Origin: J095 sp964517605
GTDB lineage: Bacteria; Chloroflexota; Anaerolineae; 4572-78; J111
Direction of reading: 5' to 3'
Length of the DNA: 64,000 nt
Assembly: GCA_964517605.1 (NCBI GenBank)
Contig: CAZFCE010000028.1
Location: 1-64,000 of the forward strand
Part shown: piece after piece, positions 1 to 7,261 of the stretch
How the letters are laid out: each line of letters starts with the position of its first letter
How positions within the stretch are numbered: position 1 is the first letter of the stretch
Program-made: the position numbers and the translations under genes
The notes under the pieces: model-generated
What the model was told of the DNA's origin: nothing
The model's input: only the letters and a program-made list of their open reading frames with translations
Database searches by the model: none

Positions 1-1867
1 ACACCTGTTCATAAATGGCCAGCGCCCGTTCATAGTAGGGGCGGGCCGCCGCATAATCGCCCAGACTTTTCAGCAAGAAGCCCAGGTTGTTCAGGCTGGC
101 AGCCGTGGCGGGATGCTCCGGCCCCAACACCTGTTCGTTGATGGCCAGCGCCCGTTCATAGTAGGGGCGGGCCGCCGCATAATCGCCAATCATCCACAAA
201 TGATAGCCCAGTGAGCTGCACAAATTGGCCCCCAGTTCATCCCCCCGCTGCTCGGCGGCGGCGGTGAGGTGGCGCAAATGCGGCTGGCAGGCCAGCAGCG
301 GGCCGGGAATGCCGGCGTTATTCAGCCGGTTGGCTTCCCCCAACACCGCCTGCTCCACCGCCGGCGGCGCGGCCGGGTCGGGGTTGGCCTGTTCCACAAA
401 GGCGGCCAGCAGCCGGTGCAGGGTGACGGCATTGTCATCAGTAGCGGTGAGCAGGCCCAACTCGGTCAGGTGGCGCAGGGCGTCGTCAAGGTCAAGTGAC
501 GAATGACGAATGACGAGTGACGAGTCATTTTTCGCCACATTATCAGCCTCCACCGTGGCCAGCAGCAGCACGGCGGGGATGGGTTCGCCCGGCGCAAAGC
601 AGGCGGCGCGGGCCAGCAGTTGGCGGGCCAGCGCGGCGGTGGGGTCGGCGGGGTCGAGCCGGTCAAAGCTGAGGGCAAAGGTTTTGGCCACGTGTAATTC
701 GTGGCCGGTGGGGGAGTGGTCGGCCCCGCGCCCTTGCAGGGCGGGGTGGGCCAGCGGGTTGGCGGCCCGCAGTTGGGCCAGGTAATCGGCGGGCGTCACC
801 CGCGGGTAGCGGGCCAAAAAACTGCCGGCCAGGTGCAGGGCCAGCGGCAAATCGCCCAATTCTTTGGCAATCGGCCCCACATCATCGGCCCCCAAATTGG
901 GCCGGAATTTGCGCAGCAGTTCGATGCTTTGGGGGCGGGGCAGCACCCCCAGCGGCAGTTCTTTGACCCCCAGCGCCGGCTCCCAGTTGGCCCGGCGGCT
1001 GGTGAGCAGCACCCGGCTGCCGCCGGTAACGGGCCGCCACCCGGCCAGCAGCGCCTCATCTTCGCAGTTGTCAAAAATCAGCAGGCGGGGCAGCGGCTCG
1101 CGCCAGGCGGCCTGCACCAGCGCCACCTGGTCGGGCAAGTCCAGGCGGTCAAAATCGGGGGCCAGGTTGAGGCCGTCCCGCCGCCCGCAGGCGGCCACTT
1201 CCGCCGGCGCGTTGGCGGCTTCGGCCAGGCTTAACCAGAAGACGCCGCCGGCAAAGTAGTGGCCGTAGCGGTGGGCAAACTCGGCGGCCAGTTGGCTTTT
1301 GCCGATACCGCCCAGCCCGGTGGCGGCGGCTACCTGGCCGATGGCGGCGGTCTGGCCGTCTTTGAGCAGCCGGGCCAACTCCATCAGCTCCGGCTCGCGG
1401 CCCACAAAGTGGGGGTTGGGCGGGTAGGGCAACCGCGAGCCGGGCGGCAGGGTGGCCACAGCGGGGATACCGTCCAGCGGCAGTTCGGCCAGTTTGCGGT
1501 GAGCTTCGGCCAGGGCGGGGCGTCCGTCGGCAGGCGGGGCCGGGTGGTAATAATTAACAATGGCCGTGCCGCCCGGCCCGGCCTGGGCAATTCCCTGGCC
1601 AATGGCGGTTTGGCCCGCGCCGCCCGGCCCGGCCTCGCCGGGGAGGTGCACGTCCACCCGCAGCGGGCGCAGTTGTTCGCGCCAGGCGGGTTCGGCCAGT
1701 TGGCCGGCGCGGGCCTGTTTGGTCAGTTCGATGGCCCGCTCGTGGTGGTCAATCTGGTTGATTAGCTCGATGGGCGCGAGCGTGGGGCCGCCGTGTCCGG
1801 CCTCGCGCTGGCGGAGGGTGTGCAGGTTGTCGGTCAGTTGCAAAAGGATTTGCTCAAAATCGGCCAT
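1..1867 (-). CDS. NB-ARC/TPR protein, N-terminal part (C-terminus beyond window edge)
   Basis: The reading frame is open from an ATG at 1867 to the left edge, about 622 codons, so the gene is partial at its 3' end. The order is a roughly 100-residue N-terminal helical region, a Gly/Pro linker, then an NB-ARC-type STAND ATPase with a P-loop GLGGIGKS, a Walker B stretch LLIFDNCED, and a downstream GSRVLLTSR sensor segment. It ends in 42-residue TPR_12-type repeats (GDYAAARPYYERALAI followed by NEQVLGPEHPATAASLNNLG), at least two of which lie in the window. STAND ATPases of this kind act as cytoplasmic switches or scaffolds whose TPRs sense a ligand or partner; the ligand is not visible here. 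An odd in-frame insert, NDSSLVIRHSSLDLD, is encoded by a heptamer repeat array (496-529) between the ATPase and helical parts. A candidate -10 box (TACAAT on the minus strand, 1902-1897) precedes the start. Confidence 0.85.
   Translation of the reverse strand, partial: MADFEQILLQLTDNLHTLRQREAGHGGPTLAPIELINQIDHHERAIELTKQARAGQLAEPAWREQLRPLRVDVHLPGEAGPGGAGQTAIGQGIAQAGPGGTAIVNYYHPAPPADGRPALAEAHRKLAELPLDGIPAVATLPPGSRLPYPPNPHFVGREPELMELARLLKDGQTAAIGQVAAATGLGGIGKSQLAAEFAHRYGHYFAGGVFWLSLAEAANAPAEVAACGRRDGLNLAPDFDRLDLPDQVALVQAAWREPLPRLLIFDNCEDEALLAGWRPVTGGSRVLLTSRRANWEPALGVKELPLGVLPRPQSIELLRKFRPNLGADDVGPIAKELGDLPLALHLAGSFLARYPRVTPADYLAQLRAANPLAHPALQGRGADHSPTGHELHVAKTFALSFDRLDPADPTAALARQLLARAACFAPGEPIPAVLLLATVEADNVAKNDSSLVIRHSSLDLDDALRHLTELGLLTATDDNAVTLHRLLAAFVEQANPDPAAPPAVEQAVLGEANRLNNAGIPGPLLACQPHLRHLTAAAEQRGDELGANLCSSLGYHLWMIGDYAAARPYYERALAINEQVLGPEHPATAASLNNLGFLLKSLGDYAAARPYYERALAIYEQV
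496..529. repeat. Intragenic heptamer repeat array
   Basis: Four consecutive 7-nt units of the form tgacgaa/tgacgag lie inside the NB-ARC gene. The same unit family makes up the tract at 1920-2067. The array keeps the host gene's frame and adds a low-complexity segment to the protein. Confidence 0.8.
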
Positions 1868-1919
1868 CGGTTTGCGCTCCGTTGGGGAATAGCCTGATTG
1901 TAACACACTCCCCGCCAAA

Positions 1920-2067
1920 CCACGAGTAACGAACGACGAACGACGAATGACGAACTACGAATGACGAATGACGAATGACGAACTACGAACGACGAATGAC
2001 GATTTGTCACTCATAACTCATAACTCATAACTCATAACTCGTAACTCGTAACTCGTAACTCGTCGCT
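1920..2067. repeat. Heptanucleotide tandem repeat tract, two opposed halves
   Basis: The left half (about 1920-2000) is built of units such as acgaatg, acgaacg and acgaact. The right half (about 2007-2062) is built of ataactc and gtaactc units, which are close to the reverse complement of the left units, so the tract could fold into an imperfect long hairpin. It fills most of the 275-bp gap between the divergent NB-ARC and metallophosphoesterase genes. It resembles the short tandemly repeated repetitive (STRR) heptamers described in cyanobacteria in organisation, not necessarily in origin. No array-like spacers are present, so it is not CRISPR. Confidence 0.85.
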
Positions 2068-2073
2068 CCTATT

Positions 2074-2101
2074 TTGCGCCTGTCGCATAAAATGTTAGAC
2101 T
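2074..2101 (+). promoter_or_regulatory. Candidate promoter of the metallophosphoesterase gene
   Basis: TTGCGC (2074-2079) and TAGACT (2096-2101) are separated by 16 bp, 42 bp before the start codon. The boxes are imperfect, so this is tentative. Confidence 0.3.
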
Positions 2102-2142
2102 CAGGCTCTAACCAACCCAACAAAACATCCCGGAGGTGGAGC

Positions 2143-2640
2143 ATGCTGGTGGGCGTTTTTTCGGACGTACACGACAATCTGGATAATTTAAGCTGGGCGT
2201 TGATGCTGTTCAAAGAACACGGCGTTGAAACGCTCATTTACTGCGGCGATTTCTGCTCGCCCATTCCGGCGCGGGCTATGGGCGGCGGCTTTGCCGGCGA
2301 CATCCACGTGGTTTTTGGCAACGGCGATGGCGACCGTTTTGCCATTGCCACGGCGGCCCGCACCCAATTTCCCAACCTCAACCTGTACGGCGAATACGCC
2401 GAACTGGAACTGGACGGGCGCAAAATCGCCGTAACCCACTACCCGTTTTACGCCCGCGCCCTGGCTCGCACCGGCGATTACGATGCCGTCTTCTCCGGCC
2501 ACACCCACCAGCGCCACGAAGAGCGCCTGGGCGATTGTTTGTGGCTCAACCCCGGCGAAATTCTGGGCTGGCAGGGGCCGGCCACCTGCGCCATTTACAA
2601 CACCGCCACCAACTCGGCGGAAATCATCACGCTGGAATAA
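2143..2640 (+). CDS. YfcE/MJ0936-type metallophosphoesterase
   Basis: A 165-residue protein of the compact calcineurin-like phosphoesterase family, at the family's usual length. It shows the dinuclear metal-site motifs in order: FSDVHDN near the N-terminus, CGD, GNGDGD, THYPFY and GHTHQ. Family members are cytosolic Mn/Ni-dependent phosphodiesterases; the natural substrate cannot be told from sequence. The ATG at 2143 is chosen over an in-frame codon at 2074 because a good ribosome-binding site (cggaggtgg) sits just before it and the conserved beta-strand MLVGVFSDVHDN starts there. The upstream in-frame extension overlaps the candidate promoter and carries no family sequence. It stands alone on this strand, facing away from the NB-ARC gene. 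Confidence 0.9.
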   Translation: MLVGVFSDVHDNLDNLSWALMLFKEHGVETLIYCGDFCSPIPARAMGGGFAGDIHVVFGNGDGDRFAIATAARTQFPNLNLYGEYAELELDGRKIAVTHYPFYARALARTGDYDAVFSGHTHQRHEERLGDCLWLNPGEILGWQGPATCAIYNTATNSAEIITLE

Positions 2641-2671
2641 AAGCCGCTTTCAACCGGCGGCGGGGCCAAAA

Positions 2672-2700
2672 TTGACGCCCGCCGCAAAGTGTGTTAGCAT
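2672..2700 (+). promoter_or_regulatory. Candidate sigma70-type promoter
   Basis: TTGACG (2672-2677) and TAGCAT (2695-2700) are separated by 17 bp, about 107 bp upstream of the secreted protein at 2808. Confidence 0.45.
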
Positions 2701-2807
2701 CTCCGGTTGAGCTGCGCCGGTGACAACCGGCATCAGCGCGCGGTGATTGGCAACGGCTGCCCGTTAAACCCCGGCAGCCGCTTGATTTTTAGAGAGGATT
2801 ACAATTT

Positions 2808-4679
2808 ATGGTGTGGAATAAAAAGTTTGCGCTACGAGTTTTTAGCCTGGTGGCAGTGCTGCTGGCGGTAACTGCCTGGCCGGTGCTGGCCTTTCAGGGC
2901 AAGGTGGGCGGCAGCCCCTACGCCGCCGATTTGCTGGTGAGCGGCCTCAACACCGGCCACCTTGATCCCGGCCAGGAATACTGGTACGCCTACAGCCGCC
3001 TGGATTTGGGCGATTCCGCCTACAACACCGTTATCCTCAGCCTTAACTTTACCGCCGAAGGCGTGGCTGTGGCCAACCGGGTTAATCTCCAGGTGTTCAA
3101 TTTTAACCAGGTGGATGCCTGGCTCAAAGATAACAGCGGCCCGGTAGACAGCCTGGGGCTGGGCACGCCCGCCAGCGCCGATTTTGATGTCAACACCGGC
3201 GAGCGGCTCTGGTCTGGCCCGGTGGGCAACACCGATGTGTACTACGTGCGCATCTTCAACCTGTCGCCCAGCCCGGTGCAATTTCGGCTAACCGCGTTGG
3301 GCCAAAAAAATGCCGCCTTTGACGGCTTTATGACAATGGACAGCAGTACCGCCGCCGCGCACCCTTCCAAAGCCATTCCGGCGGCGGTGAACGTGCCGGC
3401 AGCAGCCAACGCGCCGGTTCAACCCACGGCGGCAGCCGGCAAACCGGCGCTTGCCACGGCGGCAGCCGGCAAACCGGCGCTTGCCACGGCGGCTATGCCG
3501 GTTAACCCCGCGCCCGGTACGGCGGCCTCAACCAACTGGCTGCTGGCGGCGCAGGCCATTCAGGGGTTGCCGCCCCAAGAAGCGGCGGCCTGGCTCATGT
3601 CGGCGGCCACGCTGGGCTGGCTGCCCAACACCGGGCCGGCGGCGGCTCCGGCGGCCATGCCGGTTAACCCCAACCCCTCGGCTCCGGCGGCCAACAAACC
3701 CGTTCAACCGGCGGGCAGCGCCGAGAACCAACCGCCGGCGGTGGCGGCTAATCCCGCCGAAACCGTGGCCGAACCCAAACCCGATCCCAACTCCGGCGAA
3801 AGCATCTACCCCAACCGCTCGTTGCAACTGCTGGATAGCCCCAACACCGGCCGGCTGGCCCCCAACGCCGAACACTGGTACACCTTTTCCATTGGCAAAC
3901 TCGATGGCAAACAGATAGAAAACTACTCGCTTACCATGTTCTTTACCCCCGGCGAGCCAAACCTGGCCCGGTACGTGACCTTTGAAATGTTCACCGGCAG
4001 CCAGTACCCCATCTGGACGCGGGGCACGCCCGATCAAATGGAACACTTTGGGGTGGGGTCGTGGGTTTCACGCGATGGCGATTACATGACCGGCGAGCGG
4101 TTGTGGCACGGCACCGTGGTAAACGGCGACCGCTATTACGTGAAAATTGTCAACAAAACCGATCAGTGGATTGATTACCACCTGGTTCCCGGCGACATCA
4201 TCAACACCGAACTGGGCGAACCCACCGTAAAGCCGGCCAAGTCCGTGGCGGCCAAACCCATCGAGCCAACCGGCAAAGACATTGGCGCGCCGCTGGTGGC
4301 GCGCCAGGGCAGCAACTCCGGCAAGCTGGCCGCCGGCCAGGAAATTTGGTTCAGCTTTACCACGCCCAACACCAACTCGGATCGGTTTGACTTTTTGCCC
4401 TACCAGATGGAACTCATCCACAAGCCCGGCTACAGCTTTTTAGCCAACCAGGTGAATGTGGAACTCTACCCCTACCAGATGCAGCAGCTTTGGCGGCGCG
4501 GCGATGGCGACCGCCTCAAACCGCTGGGCGTGGGCAGCCTGGCCGAGTTTAACGAAGCCGCCGATACCCACACCCGGCTGTGGGATGGCCACCTGGTTTC
4601 AAACACCACTTACTTTGTCCGCGTTAGCAACGGTTCCGCCCAGGAAATTGATTACAACCTGCTGATTCGCTCCCACTAA
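2808..4679 (+). CDS. Secreted protein with three related beta-sandwich-like repeats
   Basis: A 623-residue exported protein. A signal peptide (KKFALRVFSLVAVLLAVTAW, cleavage near VLAF) is followed by a first roughly 130-residue module, a long Ala/Pro-rich linker (about residues 180-330), and two more copies of the module. The copies share a recurring pattern: N-T/S-G-x-L-x-P/A-G/N-x-E-x-W-Y/F-x-F/Y at the start, GxGS or GxG in the middle, then TGERLW-x-G or TRLWDGH and YYV-R/K-I/V-x-N near the end. This resembles pre-peptidase C-terminal-like beta-sandwich domains, but no catalytic domain is present, so the role (matrix, adhesion or surface layer) is open. The linker contains two perfect 30-bp repeats at 3425-3484. 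A ribosome-binding site (agaggatt) precedes the start and a strong terminator follows. Confidence 0.75.
   Translation: MVWNKKFALRVFSLVAVLLAVTAWPVLAFQGKVGGSPYAADLLVSGLNTGHLDPGQEYWYAYSRLDLGDSAYNTVILSLNFTAEGVAVANRVNLQVFNFNQVDAWLKDNSGPVDSLGLGTPASADFDVNTGERLWSGPVGNTDVYYVRIFNLSPSPVQFRLTALGQKNAAFDGFMTMDSSTAAAHPSKAIPAAVNVPAAANAPVQPTAAAGKPALATAAAGKPALATAAMPVNPAPGTAASTNWLLAAQAIQGLPPQEAAAWLMSAATLGWLPNTGPAAAPAAMPVNPNPSAPAANKPVQPAGSAENQPPAVAANPAETVAEPKPDPNSGESIYPNRSLQLLDSPNTGRLAPNAEHWYTFSIGKLDGKQIENYSLTMFFTPGEPNLARYVTFEMFTGSQYPIWTRGTPDQMEHFGVGSWVSRDGDYMTGERLWHGTVVNGDRYYVKIVNKTDQWIDYHLVPGDIINTELGEPTVKPAKSVAAKPIEPTGKDIGAPLVARQGSNSGKLAAGQEIWFSFTTPNTNSDRFDFLPYQMELIHKPGYSFLANQVNVELYPYQMQQLWRRGDGDRLKPLGVGSLAEFNEAADTHTRLWDGHLVSNTTYFVRVSNGSAQEIDYNLLIRSH
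3425..3484 (+). repeat. Two perfect 30-bp tandem repeats in the Ala/Pro linker
   Basis: The 30-bp unit at 3425-3454 is repeated exactly at 3455-3484 and encodes AAAGKPALAT twice, in frame. A third partial start (cacggcggc) follows. Confidence 0.95.
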
Positions 4680-4709
4680 CCCCGGTTGGTGGTTTTATGG
4701 TGTCTCCCC

Positions 4710-4742
4710 AACCCGCGAGGTTCCCGCCTCGCGGGTTTTTTG
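4710..4742 (+). terminator. Rho-independent terminator after the secreted protein gene
   Basis: A perfect 10-bp stem (4711-4720 with 4727-4736), loop ttcccg, followed by a run of Ts. Confidence 0.9.
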
Positions 4743-5012
4743 TTTTATTCGGCAGAGAAAGTGGCGGCGACCCTTGTGGTCGCCCCGGTGAGGGCAAATC
4801 CCGCCGCTGCCATAAATCACCGGTCTTGGAAATCACAATTCAATGGCGGCAGCCGCCCGGCGAATGCGTAAAAAATACCGTCATTGGTGATATAATAATC
4901 ATACCAGCCTGCCGGCAGGCAACCAGGCTCTACCAAGGTCATCCTTCGAGCGTCCTCTTACCCTCCTTCGACCATCCTATATGCCCCGCCCCAGCCGGGG
5001 CCGCCCAAAAAA
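4743..5012. other. Intergenic stretch without a recognisable gene
   Basis: Between two converging terminators lie about 270 bases with no supported coding region. A 14-bp palindrome (gcctgccggcaggc, 4907-4920) and an AT-rich patch (tgatataataatcat, about 4888-4902) are the only visible structures. Short open frames here have no ribosome-binding site or coding-like composition. Confidence 0.6.
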
Positions 5013-5062
5013 ATATCCCGGCGGCGCGACAATCTTTATAATTGCGGCGCTGCCGGGATACC
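5013..5062 (-). terminator. Terminator of the single-domain response regulator
   Basis: Long imperfect stem (5041-5060 with 5014-5033) followed, on the minus strand, by a T tract (complement of the A run at 5007-5013). It lies 40 bp past the stop at 5102. Confidence 0.85.
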
Positions 5063-5101
5063 TTGCATCGGCTCCCCGGAATTATCTCCGGGCCTGAGTA
5101 G

Positions 5102-5485
5102 CTATTTATTCTGGGTGATCTTCTTGATCACCTCATCAATTTTTTGAATGTTTGGCGGCTTGGTAAAAAAGCCGTCGGCTTCGGCGCACGATTGGCGGGT
5201 TTTGGCATCGGTGTGCGCCGATAACATATAAATGGGGATGTGCTTTGTTTGGGGGTTGGCGCGGAGTGCGGTCAGCGCCTCCACGCCGGTCATAATGGGC
5301 ATTCTGATATCCATAAAGATGACATCCGGTTGCCAGCTTAGCGTCTTTTCCACACCTTCCTGGCCGTTCTCGGCGGTTTCAACCTCATACCCATAAAACT
5401 CTAGCATTTTACGCAATGTGTACCGCAGGCTGCTGTCGTCCTCTACATAGAGCACGCGAACGGTGGGAGTGTTGTCTGATGTCAT
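5102..5485 (-). CDS. Single-domain response regulator (CheY-like)
   Basis: A 127-residue protein consisting of one receiver domain and nothing else. Visible landmarks are the acidic pair in VLYVEDD, the phospho-acceptor Asp in VIFMDIRMP, the conserved Ser in MLSAH and the Lys in FFTKP. Such proteins work by phosphorylation-dependent protein contacts, passing phosphate between kinases or controlling a partner enzyme. The start at 5485 is chosen because aggaagg lies a few bases upstream; an in-frame extension to 5545 has no family sequence. No kinase is adjacent; the nearest are the GAF kinases at 21-25 kb, so its partner is unknown. Confidence 0.9.
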   Translation of the reverse strand: MTSDNTPTVRVLYVEDDSSLRYTLRKMLEFYGYEVETAENGQEGVEKTLSWQPDVIFMDIRMPIMTGVEALTALRANPQTKHIPIYMLSAHTDAKTRQSCAEADGFFTKPPNIQKIDEVIKKITQNK

Positions 5486-5600
5486 CGCATCCTTCCTCTG
5501 GTGACTGGTATGGTTAAGTTCTTGTATAAAACAGAGTATACCCAATATTTTAAATCGGGTCTAGTAGAAATTTTTTAATTCACAGCATTAACAACGAACT

Positions 5601-5709
5601 CTTGGTTAGAACAAGTGCTAAAGTGACCGGCACTTATCGCTATATAATGAGATAGCCTCTAAAAAATGCGTTTTACCGGAAAAACCAAAGTGCCGGTCAC
5701 TTGTACTTA
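5601..5709. repeat. Dispersed palindromic element, copy 1
   Basis: Outer arms at about 5601-5635 (containing agaacaagtgctaaagtgac and ccggcactt) and 5689-5709 (aagtgccggtcacttgtact) are partly self-complementary around a 53-bp core. The arms recur in reverse orientation at 29471-29534 with a much shorter core. Here the element lies immediately upstream of the universal stress gene at 5732. Confidence 0.85.
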
Positions 5710-5731
5710 ACATGAGCCACGAGGTTAGGCT

Positions 5732-6150
5732 ATGTTCAAAAAAATTATAGTTGCCTATGATGGTTCCGAACACAGCCAACGCGCTCTGGATTATGCCGTA
5801 ATGCTGGCCCGGCAGTTTGAATCAACGGTGTGGGTGGTGCATGCCTTTGCGCACACCCTGGATTTGCTCAGCCGTGATGAATATGAGCGGCTGGTATCTA
5901 ACCGTGAGGCCGCCGGTCAGTCAGTTTTGAACAAAGCCCGGTCTCAGTTGGGTGATACCTCCCTGGATATTCGGGAAGAGTTGATTGAAGGCCCGAAGCC
6001 GAAGCAATTTTGGCCGTGGCCGAAACCCGTGACGCAGGGTTGATTGTGATGGGTACCCGTGGGTTTAGCTCGCTGCAAGGGTTGTTGTTGGGCAGCGTTA
6101 GCCAAAAGGTTATTCACCACGCGCATTGCCCGGTGTTGGTGGTGCGGTAA
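5732..6150 (+). pseudogene. Universal stress protein (UspA family), frameshifted
   Basis: The first frame gives a normal UspA start (MFKKIIVAYDGSEHSQRALDY) but ends early at 6043 after an unrelated tail. If one base is restored near 5993-5996, the frame continues through EAEAILAVAE, then the nucleotide-binding motif GTRGFSSLQGLLLGSVSQ and VIHHAHCPVLVVR, to a stop at 6148-6150. The restored protein would be 139 residues, the family's usual length. The total span is 419 nt, one short of a whole number of codons, which fits a single-base deletion. No slippery heptamer is visible, so programmed frameshifting is unlikely; either a recent inactivation or a sequencing error explains it. Usp proteins bind ATP or act in stress survival in the cytoplasm. 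Confidence 0.85.
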
Positions 6151-6154
6151 CGGG

Positions 6155-7198
6155 TTAACGGCGCTCTTCCAAATTAACCACCACCTTGATTTGGCCCGGC
6201 TCATCCAGCGGGGTGATAAAAATCAGCACGCGCCGGTTGTTTTGGGTAAAGACCAGGCGGGCCTTCTCGTTAAACACCGAGGCCAATTCCTCCGTCCAAC
6301 CCAGCGGCGGCATGGCCTGGCGGTAGTACAGCGTGGCGCTCACCGGGCTGATGACGCTGCGGTATTCAATCAGGGCCGGGTAAGCGGCGGTTACTTGGGC
6401 GTTGGGCAGCCGGGGCAGCGCCGCCAGCGTGGGGGTAACGGCGGCGGTGGCAGCGGGCAACGCCAACTCCAACGGCTGGTTAACTTTATCAAGCCGGTAG
6501 CTCAACCGGAGCTGGCCTTCATCCAGCAGGTGTTCAGCCGCCGTCGGAGCTGCCGCCTTGAGCGTGCCCGAAATTTCGTATTGCGTCACATAATTGCCGG
6601 GCGTAGCCACCCACACCTCGCCTTCGGCCCGGGTAAACGTTAACTTTTGCCCGGCTAAATCCTGCTCAGAAAAATGATACTGCTGCACGTTCAGCCCGTT
6701 TTGGGTGGTGAATTTGGGCGCGATAGGCACGCTGGGCGGCAGCGCCACCAGCGATTCCAACGCCAGCAGGCCAAATTCCGCCGGTGAAACGGGCTGGTTG
6801 GGGCCGGCTTCAAACCCAAAGGACTCATCATCCTGTTTTACAAAGATTTTTTGGCCCACCTTCAAAAATTCGGTGTGGTTGGCATTAAATTTGCGGTTGG
6901 GAATGGTGGCGGTGACGCTTTGCGTTTGGCGCAAGGCCGCGCCGCGCCGGTCAATCTCCGTGAGCGATTCTACGTGCCCGGCTGAGGTTTGCCCGTGGCG
7001 CTGCCCGTTAAAATCCACCGTTATTTTGGCCTGATAACTATTGAGCCGTTCCAGCCCGCCCGAGGCCAGGTTAAGGGGATAGCGCGGAGCATTGGTGGCT
7101 GTGGCGCTGCCGGTGGAAGCGGGCCGGGGGGCGCAGCCTGCCGCCGCCAGGGCCACGGTTAAAACAACAAGCCATAATTTACGCTGATGCAGTTTCAT
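6155..7198 (-). CDS. Putative lipoprotein, LppX/LprAFG-like
   Basis: A 347-residue protein with a type II signal peptide ending in the lipobox LAAAGC (Cys22), so it is expected to be anchored on the outer face of the membrane. The body is rich in beta-strand patterns (SYQAKITVDFNGQ, LYYRQAMPPLGW) and has no catalytic motif I recognise. Its layout resembles lipoproteins of the LppX/LprAFG type, which carry hydrophobic ligands, but this is a weak similarity call. A second lipoprotein in the window (18455-19579) has the same general design, with a YRLQxE-type strand followed by long beta regions. It converges on the stress gene with only 4 bp between the stops. Confidence 0.65.
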   Translation of the reverse strand: MKLHQRKLWLVVLTVALAAAGCAPRPASTGSATATNAPRYPLNLASGGLERLNSYQAKITVDFNGQRHGQTSAGHVESLTEIDRRGAALRQTQSVTATIPNRKFNANHTEFLKVGQKIFVKQDDESFGFEAGPNQPVSPAEFGLLALESLVALPPSVPIAPKFTTQNGLNVQQYHFSEQDLAGQKLTFTRAEGEVWVATPGNYVTQYEISGTLKAAAPTAAEHLLDEGQLRLSYRLDKVNQPLELALPAATAAVTPTLAALPRLPNAQVTAAYPALIEYRSVISPVSATLYYRQAMPPLGWTEELASVFNEKARLVFTQNNRRVLIFITPLDEPGQIKVVVNLEERR

Positions 7199-7261
7199 CG
7201 GGTTAACCGTTCCCCCCGGAATTGTGATGCAATATATCTTATGTTAAGCCGGTTCGACTTG

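Noticed and set aside
1920..2067. Possible CRISPR or attachment site
   Set aside because: Only 7-nt tandem units without spacers; no integrase or tRNA nearby.
4697..5041. Small frames in the 4.7-5.0 kb gap
   Set aside because: They cross both terminators, lack a ribosome-binding site and look non-coding.
5732..6150. Programmed ribosomal frameshift in the stress gene
   Set aside because: No slippery heptamer or downstream stimulatory structure is evident, and the family does not use frameshifting.
6059..6643. Plus-strand frame across the 3' end of the stress gene and the lipoprotein gene
   Set aside because: It overlaps the convergent lipoprotein antisense; the true continuation of the stress protein is in another frame ending at 6150.
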